The translations under genes were made by a program, and so were the position numbers. From Anaeropeptidivorans aminofermentans (GTDB lineage Bacteria; Bacillota; Clostridia; Lachnospirales; UBA5962), in NCBI RefSeq assembly GCF_940670685.1, contig NZ_OW711693.1, positions 1,302,001-1,366,000 of the forward strand: 64,000 nucleotides of DNA, read 5' to 3'. The notes under the pieces are model-generated. The model was not told where the DNA came from, made no database searches, and saw only the letters and a list, made by a program, of their open reading frames with translations. Positions 17,983-26,704 of the stretch are shown here, piece after piece (position 1 is the stretch's first letter; each line of letters opens with the position of its first letter).

Positions 17983-18447
17983 ATGAATAAAAAAATTGTA
18001 ATGACTGCAGACGGATATGACCGCATAGACGGCAGAAATGCTTATCAGTCGGACATAAAAAGGCTGACTTTGGGTGCACCTGTGTTGGAAAAAAATAAGA
18101 AGATGCAGATTGCCGCCCAAATTTGGAGGGAAAACACCAAGGGTCAGTTGGAAATGGACATGGAACTTCCAATCCATCAGGTATTTGACTTGATGATTTT
18201 TCTGAGTCGTGTTCTTTTATACTTTCGGGAGGCTTATCGGCTTCCTTTATTATATGATCCGGAAAATCCTACTGCGGAACGTGTCGGGATACAGGGTGAT
18301 GTGATGCCCGTAGCTGTTTGCACTGAAAATCCAAATATCAATGAAGATATCAGGGCGTTTTCACAGGCTCTTAATGATTTGGGAGAAATAAACGGAGAGC
18401 GCCTGTGTGTGCTCACACGAATTTTAGAAGAAATGGAGTATTGTTAA
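17983..18447 (+). CDS. DUF6530-like protein
   Basis: This 154-residue protein has no known function. Recognisable stretches are YDRIDGRNA, IAAQIWRENT, MELPIHQVFDLMIFLSRVLLYFREAYRLPLLYDPENP and ICTENPNINEDI-like text (VCTENPNINEDIRAFSQAL). I recall this pattern from the family called DUF6530, with moderate confidence. No signal peptide or membrane segment is present. The gene starts 2 bp after the GIY-YIG gene and ends 2 bp before the AAA+/VWA gene, so the three are almost certainly co-translated. Confidence 0.6.
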   Translation: MNKKIVMTADGYDRIDGRNAYQSDIKRLTLGAPVLEKNKKMQIAAQIWRENTKGQLEMDMELPIHQVFDLMIFLSRVLLYFREAYRLPLLYDPENPTAERVGIQGDVMPVAVCTENPNINEDIRAFSQALNDLGEINGERLCVLTRILEEMEYC

Positions 18448-18449
18448 TC

Positions 18450-20498
18450 ATGGAAAACCAAATGCTTCTGTCCCCGAGCAGGCAACTGACGGAAGCTGAA
18501 AAAAAGCTTGTTTGGAAAAAACCACTATCTCATATTGAAAGTGAAGCGGAGCGTCGAATCTGTGCTGAGATAAAGCGAAACTGGTACAGCAAAGAAATGA
18601 AAATCACGAATATTCTGTTGGAGGGAGATGCAGGTTCAGGAAAGACTCAGCTTGCAAAGGCACTCTCGGCTGACTTTGGGTTGCCTTATACAAAAGTTAC
18701 CTGCTTTGCAGATATGGATAAAACCGATATTCTTGGCTCCATCCTGCCGGTTTTGCCGGAGGGCGGCCATGGTGCGGAAGAGATAAGCTATCAATTTTAT
18801 CCCTCTGAAATTGTCCGTGCCTACGAAAACGGATGGCTGTTGGAAATACAGGAACCTACTGTAATACGGGATGCCGCAGTACTGATGGCACTGAACTCTG
18901 TGCTTGAGCCGGATGGCAGTATTAACCTTCCTACCCGTATCGCCCATCGCCATCCTGATTTTATTGCTGTCATTACCACCAATAGGGGGTATAATGGAGT
19001 CCGGCCACTCAACGAAGCCCTGCGGGATCGGATTCAACATGCTGAAAGAATGGATTTGCCGCCAAAAGCAGTTATGATGGAGAGAGCAACAGCTAAAACG
19101 GGATATTCCTATGCACCGATACTGTCGTTTTTGGCGGATGTGATTCTCACGCTGGACGAAACAGCCAAAGCCAACGCCATTAAAGGCGTAGCCGGTATGC
19201 GTTCCTATCTGTTTTGGATTGATGCCGTTGCAGGCGGGGCTTTGCTTCGTGCATCTATGTACCACAAAGTGATTTATAAAATCACGACTGATCCGGATGA
19301 GATTTCCATTTTGGAACAGGCTTTATCTGTAAAGGGTCTATTGGGGCAGTTAGAAGAATTAGAACAAATGCAAGCATATAGGCAGGAAAGTCAAAATCCT
19401 GATATAATGGAATTCAATTTATCCGAAGATGGTGAATATTTTGGAAGCGATAAGGAAACGCTAATGAATCCGAATGCAGTGCGTTTGCGCAAATCCTCAG
19501 ACAGTGAAGGACATTCCAATCAAACTTCCAATAACTCAACGGAGAAAACACAAAGCAGTGATAATGGCGAGGACGGGGTTCCTCTTTATCATGAAATGGA
19601 GCCAGGGCATCTTACGGAACAGCAGAAACAGAAATTTCGTAAAAGACTCAATCAGGAAGCCCGCGAAAGCGTGAAAGGGAGTATCCATCAGCAGGTAAAA
19701 CTGATTGTCCATCGTCCTGAGGCTACTGACGAAAATAGGGCTGAATATAGGAAGCAAGTGTCTGAACTCATGCCTGTGATTAGAGAGTTGATTCAAAAAA
19801 CGATGCCTTTTTTGGAATATGAAACTGCCAGTGAATTTTCGGCGGCACAATTATACGGTACAACATTTAGTGCAAATCGTATTGCGATGCAGGATTTTCG
19901 ATACTTTGCAAGAAAGCGTCCCCCGGAGGAAAACCCTTCTCTTGCCGTGGCACTTCGCATAGACGAATCGGCATCCATGTCGGCCTTTGGCCGGCTAGAT
20001 GCTGCGAAACAGGCGGCGATTGCCTTGTATGAATTCTGCCATGGCTACGGTATTCCCGTAATGATTTATGGCGATACTGCCGACCGTTCACGCTTGGAGC
20101 AAATGTCACTTTACTCTTATGTAGATTTTGATAGCGAAGATTCCGATGAAAAGTATTCTTTAATCGGCATTCAGGGCAGAAGCAACAACCGCGACGGTAT
20201 GGCAATCAGAATCCTTGCAGACCGCTTATTGAAAGCTCCTCAGAAAACAAAGCTGTTCATCAGCATCAGTGACGGACAACCCAAAGCAATGCCGGACTAT
20301 ACAGGTGATTTAGCCGCCCAAGATATGAAAAAGACCTTGCAGGAGTACCGCCGCAAGGGTGTTCTCTTTCTTGCTGCTGCTATCGGACAGGATAAAGAAA
20401 TCATCAGCGATATTTATGGAAGAGAAAACACATTGGATATCACTGATTTCAAGAAGCTTCCTGTCCGGCTGGTTCAAATCATTGCAAGATATTTGTAG
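18450..20498 (+). CDS. MoxR-type AAA+ ATPase fused to a VWA domain
   Basis: Residues about 35-330 are a MoxR-like AAA+ domain: Walker A GDAGSGKT at 59-66, a GWLLEIQEP strand at 128-136 in the Walker B place (Glu/Gln instead of the usual Asp-Glu), a VITTNRG sensor-1 strand and ALRDRIQHAERMDLP. A polar linker (about 355-430, rich in Ser, Asn, Gln) follows. Residues about 495-682 form a VWA domain with the MIDAS DESAS at 505-509 and a later SISDGQPKAMPDY. In most bacteria these are two proteins; here they are fused. Such pairs act as chaperone-like insertion or remodelling machines. The ATG at 18450 is two bases after the previous stop. Confidence 0.85.
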   Translation: MENQMLLSPSRQLTEAEKKLVWKKPLSHIESEAERRICAEIKRNWYSKEMKITNILLEGDAGSGKTQLAKALSADFGLPYTKVTCFADMDKTDILGSILPVLPEGGHGAEEISYQFYPSEIVRAYENGWLLEIQEPTVIRDAAVLMALNSVLEPDGSINLPTRIAHRHPDFIAVITTNRGYNGVRPLNEALRDRIQHAERMDLPPKAVMMERATAKTGYSYAPILSFLADVILTLDETAKANAIKGVAGMRSYLFWIDAVAGGALLRASMYHKVIYKITTDPDEISILEQALSVKGLLGQLEELEQMQAYRQESQNPDIMEFNLSEDGEYFGSDKETLMNPNAVRLRKSSDSEGHSNQTSNNSTEKTQSSDNGEDGVPLYHEMEPGHLTEQQKQKFRKRLNQEARESVKGSIHQQVKLIVHRPEATDENRAEYRKQVSELMPVIRELIQKTMPFLEYETASEFSAAQLYGTTFSANRIAMQDFRYFARKRPPEENPSLAVALRIDESASMSAFGRLDAAKQAAIALYEFCHGYGIPVMIYGDTADRSRLEQMSLYSYVDFDSEDSDEKYSLIGIQGRSNNRDGMAIRILADRLLKAPQKTKLFISISDGQPKAMPDYTGDLAAQDMKKTLQEYRRKGVLFLAAAIGQDKEIISDIYGRENTLDITDFKKLPVRLVQIIARYL

Positions 20499-20530
20499 AT
20501 TATATCGTTTGTTGGAAAGAAGGATTCTAT

Positions 20531-21124
20531 ATGGATTGTGCGAAAATTGGGCGCTTAATTGCTGAATTGCGTAAAGAAAAAGGGTTAACGCAACAGAATA
20601 TCGCACACGCCCTTAATATCAGCAACAAAACGATATCCAAATGGGAGTGTGGTCTGGGGTGCCCTGATGTTTCCTTGTGGGCGGACTTGTCGGCTATCTT
20701 AGGCGCGGATATGGCACAAATGATGGAAGGCGAAATTACCCTAAACCGTCCCGACGGAGGAAATATAAATAAAATCCGATTTTATGTCTGCCCGTCATGT
20801 AAAAATGTACTCGTCAGCACCGGGAGTTCCTCCATCTTTTGCTGTGGCAGAAAGGTAGACCAGCTTACCCTGCAACAGAATGAAAATACTCCCTGCATTA
20901 CTATAGAAATGATAGATATAGATTACTTTATTACCATTGACCATGAGATGACAAGGGAACACTATATTTTATTTGCGGCATATGTAAAAAGTGACAAGGT
21001 TTTTCTAACCCGGTTGTATCCAGAACAAAGTGCTACAGTACGCATACCGCATATGCCTGATGGTAAGCTGTATCTGTACTGTGTGAAACATGGCTTAGCT
21101 GTGTATTCTATCCCTACAAAATGA
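20531..21124 (+). CDS. XRE regulator fused to a desulfoferrodoxin-like domain
   Basis: Residues 1-65 are an XRE helix-turn-helix (IAELRKEKGLTQQNIAHAL, NKTISKWECGLGCPD). Residues 84-110 have the desulforedoxin Cys pattern C87-x2-C90 and C104-C105. Residues 120-195 match the superoxide-reductase fold, with H138 and H144 in IDHEMTREHYI and C184 and H187 in LYCVKHGL, four of the five ligands of the catalytic iron. The remaining His (from the KHVP loop of true enzymes) is not seen. A redox- or iron-responsive regulator is therefore likely. It lies 32 bp after the AAA+/VWA gene and is the last gene before a terminator. Confidence 0.8.
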   Translation: MDCAKIGRLIAELRKEKGLTQQNIAHALNISNKTISKWECGLGCPDVSLWADLSAILGADMAQMMEGEITLNRPDGGNINKIRFYVCPSCKNVLVSTGSSSIFCCGRKVDQLTLQQNENTPCITIEMIDIDYFITIDHEMTREHYILFAAYVKSDKVFLTRLYPEQSATVRIPHMPDGKLYLYCVKHGLAVYSIPTK

Positions 21125-21233
21125 CAGCGTACAGTGTTTTGGAATGAACTTAATCAAGCAATCTAGCGTCCAACGAAAAAAACTTGTTTTGGCGGCAAAG
21201 TAGTTATATGCCTGAACAAAATAAAATAGTCAG

Positions 21234-21271
21234 ACGGCGGCTTTTGAATAAATCAACCAAGCCGCCGTTTT
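21234..21271 (+). terminator. Terminator after the GIY-YIG/AAA operon
   Basis: Stem ACGGCGGCTT (21234-21243) pairs perfectly with AAGCCGCCGT (21259-21268), with a 15-base loop and TTTTCC after the stem. It closes the accessory operon. Confidence 0.75.
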
Positions 21272-21346
21272 CCTCTGAAAAGATAGGATTGCAGGAAGCG
21301 TGATAAATACGCTCTTTTTAATCCTCAATAGCATCGGTTTTGGGAT

Positions 21347-21414
21347 AGAGGGCTTTGATATATTAAAAGCAGAACCTGAAAAAAGCATTGATGCCGAAAG
21401 CCCTCTTTTTTTTT
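21347..21414 (+). terminator. Terminator-like hairpin with long loop
   Basis: AGAGGGCTTT (21347) pairs with AAAGCCCTCT (21397), followed by nine T. The loop is about 40 bases, so it may be the scar of an inserted or deleted segment or a structured transposon end. No gene immediately upstream needs it apart from read-through of the accessory operon. Confidence 0.5.
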
Positions 21415-21459
21415 AACGGTTTTTACCCAGTTTTAGTATATTGAAAAACTGACAACAGA

Positions 21460-21583
21460 GGTTTCGAAGGATTTTCCGTATATCCGATTGTATCTGTTTG
21501 TATATGATTTTCCTGTAGTATTTGGGTGTAAATACGATGTGGTATTTGCATAGTTATTTTGTATGTGCTAGACTTTCTGCCAT
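21460..21583 (-). pseudogene. IS200/IS605 TnpA remnant
   Basis: Reading left from an ATG at 21583 gives MAESLAHTK, a stop, then LCKYHIVFTPKYYRKIIYKQ and SDIRKILRNLC, which is the N-terminal part of an IS200-type Y1 transposase. The conserved tryptophan codon has become a stop, and the HUH and tyrosine parts are missing. It is one of three such fossils in the window. Confidence 0.6.
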
Positions 21584-21745
21584 AGAGCAGCCGCCTTTCT
21601 TTTAATTTTCTAGTTGCCGGCATACCTATCATTTTATTAGAAAGTTTTTCGCTCTTTGCTTAAGCATTCAATCCCCCAACTAAGTGAGCAGTTTTTTGTT
21701 GAAAGGCGGACAAGACGCCTGCCAACCTGCTAAAGCAGAATCAAA

Positions 21746-21771
21746 GTATAAACGTATAAAAGCGTTTATAC
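21746..21771. repeat. Hairpin of 9 bp
   Basis: GTATAAACG at 21746 pairs with CGTTTATAC at 21763 over an 8-base loop. There is no T run, so it is not an obvious terminator. It lies in the gene-free stretch between the transposase fossil and dpaA. Confidence 0.4.
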
Positions 21772-21796
21772 CTTATCAAATATATGTTTTTACGGC

Positions 21797-21833
21797 AGAG
21801 CATCCAAAGTTTCCTTGAAACTTTGGATGCTCT
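21797..21833. terminator. 16-bp perfect stem, possible terminator before dpaA
   Basis: AGAGCATCCAAAGTTT and its exact complement are separated by five bases. The following TTGAATTTTG is only moderately T-rich. It could end transcription from the left or be a transposon end; the remaining 270 bp to dpaA contain no recognisable gene. Confidence 0.5.
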
Positions 21834-22102
21834 TGAATTTTGCCCGAAGTAAATCCATTCAAAATAATTAAAGGCGTCGATGCTAAAAGCGATAATTCTA
21901 TACATGTTTTTTCGTGCGGTTGCCGTAATAAAAGTTAACGTCTAACGCTGATGCCAGTATAGCTCAAAGCTGGACGATGCTAATACAGCAAATTTTAAAT
22001 TAAGGCATAAAGTAATTTGCTTTATATATACATTATACTACGGGTCATGGCGCTATCACCAAAAAGCATCAGGCACATATATTGTAAAGGGGAGGTTATT
22101 TA

Positions 22103-22969
22103 ATGTCCGAAAATAATGGATTTGCCTTTATAGGCGGAGATTTAAGACAGTTTTTTATGGCAGAGGAACTTTTGGAGAAGGGTTTTGACGTATGCATATA
22201 CGGCATTGAGATGTTGCATGACGATAAACGTATGACAGCGGCAATATCTCTTGAGGAGGCAACGAGCTTTTGTGAAAATATTGTCTGCCCTGTACCTTTT
22301 TCAAGAAACAAAAAGGAGATTCTTTCCTCAAGGTTCAGGCAGGATATGACTATAGAAAATCTTTTAAGCTGCATTAATAAAGGTCATAAACTGTTCGGAG
22401 GAAGTATTCCTGAGTATGTCGTTGAAGAGTGTGAAAGCAGAAGCATTCAATGCTTTGATTTTATGAAGATGGAAGAAGTGGCCGTAAAAAATGCTGTTGC
22501 CACGGCGGAGGGCGCTATTGCGGAGGCCGTTATAAAAAGCCCCGTGAACCTTCACAGAAGGCCTTGTATTGTGCTTGGCTTCGGACGCTGCGCAAAGGTG
22601 CTTGCGTCAAAACTAAAGGGCATGGGCGCCTGTGTTTCGGTAGCTGCAAGAAGCACATCTCAGCTTGCTGTTGCGGAGGCTTCGGGATATGCTCCGGTTA
22701 AGCTTGACAAGCTTTTAAGTAATATAGGGAAGTATGATTTTATATTTAATACAATACCCTCTATGATACTGGATAGCAATGCTCTTGAGCTTGTAAAAAA
22801 AGGCGCGCTTATTATAGATATTGCCTCAAAGCCCGGAGGCACAGATTTTGAAAAGGCGGGAGAACTCGGTATCGACGCTTATTTATGCCTTGGCCTCCCG
22901 GGAAAATACGCTCCAAAAGCCTCAGCCGAAATACTCAGCTCCGTTTTACTGGAGTATACTCAGAGTTAG
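22103..22969 (+). CDS. dpaA: Dipicolinate synthase subunit A
   Basis: DpaA is the dehydrogenase-like subunit of the enzyme that makes dipicolinic acid, the spore-core calcium chelator, from a lysine-pathway intermediate in the mother cell. The 288 residues show an N-terminal FAFIGGDLRQFFMAEEL Rossmann motif and a second nucleotide-binding fold CIVLGFGRCAKVLASKLKGMG, then FIFNTIPSMILD and IIDIASKPGGTDF, all DpaA signatures. The ribosome site is GGGGAGG. The subunit B gene follows after an unusually long gap. This gene marks the host as a spore former and is probably under a late mother-cell sigma factor, though I could not place a clear sigma-K promoter. Confidence 0.92.
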   Translation: MSENNGFAFIGGDLRQFFMAEELLEKGFDVCIYGIEMLHDDKRMTAAISLEEATSFCENIVCPVPFSRNKKEILSSRFRQDMTIENLLSCINKGHKLFGGSIPEYVVEECESRSIQCFDFMKMEEVAVKNAVATAEGAIAEAVIKSPVNLHRRPCIVLGFGRCAKVLASKLKGMGACVSVAARSTSQLAVAEASGYAPVKLDKLLSNIGKYDFIFNTIPSMILDSNALELVKKGALIIDIASKPGGTDFEKAGELGIDAYLCLGLPGKYAPKASAEILSSVLLEYTQS

Positions 22970-23306
22970 CTTTTAACTTAGATTTTAAAAACTCCGAAGG
23001 CCCGGTTTGTGGAAATTACTTGAGGCATGGCAAAATCATTAAATCCTGAGATACTTCTTAAATTCCTAATTTAGGTAAGAATAAGAAGGTATTCAGACAT
23101 TTTTGCGGGCATATTAAACCTCTTAAATCATAATGTTTCTTGAAAGGTCATTTATTACATTTATTGTACTTATCGGACGAATAAAGGATTTAAAATAAGT
23201 GCTTTTTAAATGTATTATTTATTAAACCCAGTCGTCTTAAAATAACATTTGAGAAAACCTTTCAGAAACACATTGAAATCTGTAAAACAATATGGGAGTG
23301 TTTACT
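22970..23306. other. 337-bp gap between dpaA and dpaB
   Basis: No frame longer than a few codons, tRNA or clear terminator is seen. The two subunit genes are normally adjacent or overlapping, so this may be an insertion that has decayed, or may contain a second promoter for dpaB. Confidence 0.4.
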
Positions 23307-23894
23307 ATGAAGCTTAATAAGTGCAATATAGGCTTTGCCGTTACCGGTTCATTTTGTACATTTGATAAAATAAAAGAAGAGATACAGCGTTTAATAGATG
23401 AAAAAGCAAATGTAATACCAATATTTTCATTTAATTGTCAGCATATAGATTCCCGTTTTGTTAAGGCAAGGGATTATATAGATGAAATTGAAAGAATAAC
23501 ATCAAACAGGGCGATACTTACAATTGAGGACGCAGAGCCCATAGGGCCAGGTAATATGCTGGATGCTTTTATTATAGCTCCGTGTACGGGAAACACCCTT
23601 GCGAAGCTTTCAAATGGCATAACGGATACGCCTGTGCTTATGGCGGCCAAGGCCCATATGAGAAATAATAAGCCCCTTATAATATCCATCTCGACAAATG
23701 ACTCACTAGGGATAAATTTTAAGAATATAGGGCTTTTAATGAACATGAAGAATATATATTTTGTACCCTTTGGTCAAGATAATCCGACTTTAAAGCCAAA
23801 TTCCATGATTGCCCATACGGAGCTTATAGTGCCTGCTATAGAGGAGGCACTTGAAGGAAGGCAGCTTCAGCCCGCTATCATATCACCTTATTAA
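23307..23894 (+). CDS. dpaB: Dipicolinate synthase subunit B
   Basis: DpaB is a flavoprotein-fold subunit of dipicolinate synthase. The 195-residue protein has IGFAVTGSFCTFDKI at the start, ANVIPIFSFN, and the flavoprotein core IAPCTGNTLAKLSNGITDTPVLMAAKAHMRNNKPLII written across residues about 90-130, with a late YFVPFGQDNP. The ATG at 23307 is chosen for its GGGAGTG site rather than the one at 23292. It is separated from dpaA by 337 bp. Confidence 0.92.
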   Translation: MKLNKCNIGFAVTGSFCTFDKIKEEIQRLIDEKANVIPIFSFNCQHIDSRFVKARDYIDEIERITSNRAILTIEDAEPIGPGNMLDAFIIAPCTGNTLAKLSNGITDTPVLMAAKAHMRNNKPLIISISTNDSLGINFKNIGLLMNMKNIYFVPFGQDNPTLKPNSMIAHTELIVPAIEEALEGRQLQPAIISPY

Positions 23895-23970
23895 AAACCT
23901 GAAAAATGAACTGCCCCCTGTTTGTTAGATAGTATGATATACTAGAGAACAAATGGGGTGTTATTATTCT

Positions 23971-24190
23971 ATGCCGAAAGAGACGCCAAACAAGCGGCAT
24001 ACGGAAGAATTCAAACAGCAAGCAGCAGAATATATGAAAAAGCACAAGTTGCCCTGTGTAGAAACGGCAAAGCTATTTGATGCAGACTACAAAAACGTAG
24101 CATTATGAGAGAGAAATTATTTGACCTATGGTGCAGACGGTCTATATCTTGCGCGCCGAGGACGAGGTGGAAAGGGTACGTTATCCATAT
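23971..24190 (+). pseudogene. IS3-type orfA remnant
   Basis: MPKETPNKRHTEEFKQQAAEYMKKHKLPCVETAKLFD is the opening of an IS3-family OrfA helix-turn-helix. It breaks at the recognition helix and continues in another frame as LTYGADGLYLARRGRGGKGT. No OrfB follows. It belongs to a different IS from the pair at 2.9-5.5 kb. Confidence 0.6.
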
Positions 24191-24232
24191 AATAGCCATA
24201 ATTAAACGAATTATGACTATTCCGCAATTATC

Positions 24233-24268
24233 AAAAGCCAGCAAACATCAGTGTTTACTGGCTTTTTT
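24233..24268 (+). terminator. Intrinsic terminator
   Basis: AAAAGCCAGCAAACA pairs with TGTTTACTGGCTTTT (one G-T pair) over a small loop and is followed by more T. It is the first strong terminator after dpaB and may end that transcript. Confidence 0.7.
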
Positions 24269-24324
24269 TGTCTCTTTAGAGCAAAAAAACACCAGCTTTG
24301 CAGGTGGAATAAAAGGTTTTGTCA

Positions 24325-24432
24325 TGGATGACATAAAAAGTCTATCACATTCGAAATGGAGATGCAAATATCATATAATATTTGCGCCGAAATAGAAGTA
24401 TGGAGGTATATGGAAAGCTAAAGGCAGATATG
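24325..24432 (+). pseudogene. IS200/IS605 TnpA remnant
   Basis: MDDIKSLSHSKWRCKYHIIFAPK is the start of an IS200-type transposase; a stop follows at the conserved KYR and the sense continues briefly (KYGG, WKAKGRYVK). The rest is missing. Confidence 0.65.
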
Positions 24433-24508
24433 TGAAGTATAGTTTAATGCGCGTGGTTTACACTTTTATTGTGAAAGCATCCCCCGGGGAGGGGAAAAAG
24501 CTTAAATA

Positions 24509-25462
24509 TTAAATAAACAATGTTTCTTTTGACATTTGAATCAGCTGTATAAATTCTTTCATTGAACGGGTCGTGTACCTGTTCTTTTTTGTGAATACGG
24601 CAACATCTCTTACAGTGAAGGTACTATGAAGTTTATATAGCCATATGCTGTTATAATCTCCAAGCGCACGGACCAAAGCATCATCGATAATGGTAGCACC
24701 CATGCCGTTTCGGGACATGGCATATGCCGTTGAGGTCTGATCCGGTTCCAGCAGGATTTTGGGTTTTACCTGCTCCGCAGAAAACATCTGATCCGCTCTA
24801 ATCCTTGCGTCATTTCCAGGGCGAAGTACAATAAATGGAATATTAGAAAAGACGCTTAAGGATACAGGCGAAACGGCATCAAAGCGCTGTTTACTGGAAA
24901 GAGTTTGTAATGTTAGTAAGGATTCCGGATAAGGCGGTTCGGGGAAGAAGCTTTTGGGGACAGACAGCACCATATGTTCCTGAAATAGCGTCGTTTTTGT
25001 ATAAAGTTCCGTATCCAGATGACCGTTGGTAATAAGAAGGTCGATATTGCCTTTATTCAAATCTTCAATCATATCCACTGTTCGGCCCTCCATTAGATTA
25101 ATCTGAATGTTGGGGTATGCTTTTTTAAAACGCGTTATGACCGGCGGAACCAGATAGGCAGCAAAAAAGTTACCGGCGCCGATGGATAGATGACCATTTT
25201 TCAAATGATCTATATCGTAGACATAGTTTTCCAAGTTATTAACAATTTCACGTATTTCCTCAATGGCCTTGATATAAAGTGTACCGAATTCCGTCAGGCT
25301 AATAGGATGAGAACTCCTGTCGAAAATATCCATGCCTATGCGTTTTTCTGCGTGCTTAATAGTCTGGCTTAAGGAAGACTGGGAAACATACAGGTTTTTT
25401 GCTGCACGGCTAAAGCTGCCTTCTTTATATACTTGGTAAATATAGTCCATATTCTGTAGCAT
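24509..25462 (-). CDS. LysR-family transcriptional regulator
   Basis: The 317-residue protein begins MLQNMDYIYQVYKEGSFSRAA and carries the standard LysR winged helix (NLYVSQSSLSQTIKHAEKRIGMDIFDRS), followed by a periplasmic-binding-like effector domain (LSIGAGNFFAAYLVPPVITRF). The ATG at 25462 has an excellent CGGAGG site; the frame's earlier ATG does not. It is divergent from the threonine aldolase-type gene with about 207 bp between them, the usual arrangement for a LysR regulator and its target. An amino acid or its product is the probable effector, by inference. Confidence 0.88.
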   Translation of the reverse strand: MLQNMDYIYQVYKEGSFSRAAKNLYVSQSSLSQTIKHAEKRIGMDIFDRSSHPISLTEFGTLYIKAIEEIREIVNNLENYVYDIDHLKNGHLSIGAGNFFAAYLVPPVITRFKKAYPNIQINLMEGRTVDMIEDLNKGNIDLLITNGHLDTELYTKTTLFQEHMVLSVPKSFFPEPPYPESLLTLQTLSSKQRFDAVSPVSLSVFSNIPFIVLRPGNDARIRADQMFSAEQVKPKILLEPDQTSTAYAMSRNGMGATIIDDALVRALGDYNSIWLYKLHSTFTVRDVAVFTKKNRYTTRSMKEFIQLIQMSKETLFI

Positions 25463-25669
25463 AGCGTTCCTCCGTTTGATTTCAAAAATCTTCATAACTC
25501 TATTTTCTTACTTAAATAATATCACATTATTAGTTCAAATCAATAATGTTTATAAAATAATTTGACCTGGCTAATAAAACAGGAAAGAAATATAATGAAA
25601 TCACAAAGAAATTGCATACAAGAAGAAACAAATATGCAAATTAAACAAAAAGGAAAGGCTGAAGTGTAA

Positions 25670-26704
25670 ATGATTGATTTGAGAAGTGATACGCTTACGT
25701 TGCCGGATCAGGCAATGCTTGAAACGATTCTTGGAGCAAAGTTGGGTGATGATGGCAGAACCCACGCGCTGGAGAGAGGCGAAGACCAGACTGTTAATGA
25801 ACTAGAGGATTTGGCAGCGCAAATCACCGGCAAGGAGGCCGGCGTCTTGTTCCCGACTGGAACTCTGGGTAATACCGCAGCCGTTTTGGCTTACTGTAAG
25901 GCGGGCGATAAAGTATTGGTAGATGAGCAACAGCATCTGTATATCAGCGAAAAGGTGCTGTTTGATTCTAATTTCGGTCAGCTGCAGCCGGTGAGTTACC
26001 CCCATGATGAAAACGGTCTTCCCGTACTGGAGAAGATAGAAGAAGCACTGAAAGGCGGTAATATCCGGTTGGTATGTATTGAAAATACCCATAATTTTAC
26101 CGGCGGAGCCTGCATTCCTCTTAAAAACATGAAGGAAATCTATGAACTGGCACATAAGTATCAAGTACCGGTGCATATGGACGGGGCAAGAATGTTCAAT
26201 GCTGCAATTGCTCTGAAAGTAAAAGCAAGTGAAATGTGCCGTTATGTTGACTCGGTAATGTTTTGCATCTCTAAAGGTCTGGGTGCTCCGGTTGGTTCTT
26301 TGGTGTGCGGAAATCAGGAATTTATTTTAAAGTTGCGTGAGAAGAGAAAGCTGCTGGGCGGCGTTATGCGGCAGGCAGGCATCATTGCTGCACCTGGTCT
26401 TTATGCACTGAGAAATAATATCGAGCGCCTGCAGGAGGATCATGAGCATGCAAAGTGTGCAGCCGAATTGATTCAGGGCTTAAAACACACGCATATGGTT
26501 GGACAGGCTGTGACCAATATCTTGGTGCTGGATGTCAACGAGCTGGGGCTGACGCCTCAGGAATACTGCCGGAAGGCCGAAGAAAAGGGTCTGCTGATTA
26601 AGCCGGTTTTATCTGACAAGGTACGGTTGGTTTTCTACAAAGGAATTACAAAAGAGGATGCTGCGGAAGCGGCCAGAATCATTCGGGAGTTAGATAAAAG
26701 GTAA
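25670..26704 (+). CDS. Threonine aldolase-family PLP lyase
   Basis: This fold-type I PLP enzyme cleaves L-threonine or allo-threonine to glycine and acetaldehyde, or acts as a related beta-eliminating lyase. The 344 residues open MIDLRSDTLTLPDQAM, with FPTGTLGNTAAVLAY for phosphate binding, HMDGARMFNAAIAL with the PLP-contacting aspartate, and FCISKGLGAPVGSLV carrying the Schiff-base lysine. Family length and motifs are complete. The start is clear (AAAGG site, ATG at 25670). It faces a LysR gene and is followed, after a decayed stretch, by an amino-acid/dicarboxylate symporter. Confidence 0.9.
   Translation: MIDLRSDTLTLPDQAMLETILGAKLGDDGRTHALERGEDQTVNELEDLAAQITGKEAGVLFPTGTLGNTAAVLAYCKAGDKVLVDEQQHLYISEKVLFDSNFGQLQPVSYPHDENGLPVLEKIEEALKGGNIRLVCIENTHNFTGGACIPLKNMKEIYELAHKYQVPVHMDGARMFNAAIALKVKASEMCRYVDSVMFCISKGLGAPVGSLVCGNQEFILKLREKRKLLGGVMRQAGIIAAPGLYALRNNIERLQEDHEHAKCAAELIQGLKHTHMVGQAVTNILVLDVNELGLTPQEYCRKAEEKGLLIKPVLSDKVRLVFYKGITKEDAAEAARIIRELDKR

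Noticed and set aside
18636-19265. 209-codon minus-strand frame within the AAA+/VWA gene
   Set aside because: Shadow of a well-conserved plus-strand gene; composition rich in Cys, His and Arg typical of antisense frames.
22020-22102. Sigma-K-like promoter before dpaA
   Set aside because: CATATATTG and ACATTATACTA only loosely match the consensus and the paired upstream element is missing; in AT-rich DNA this is not evidence.
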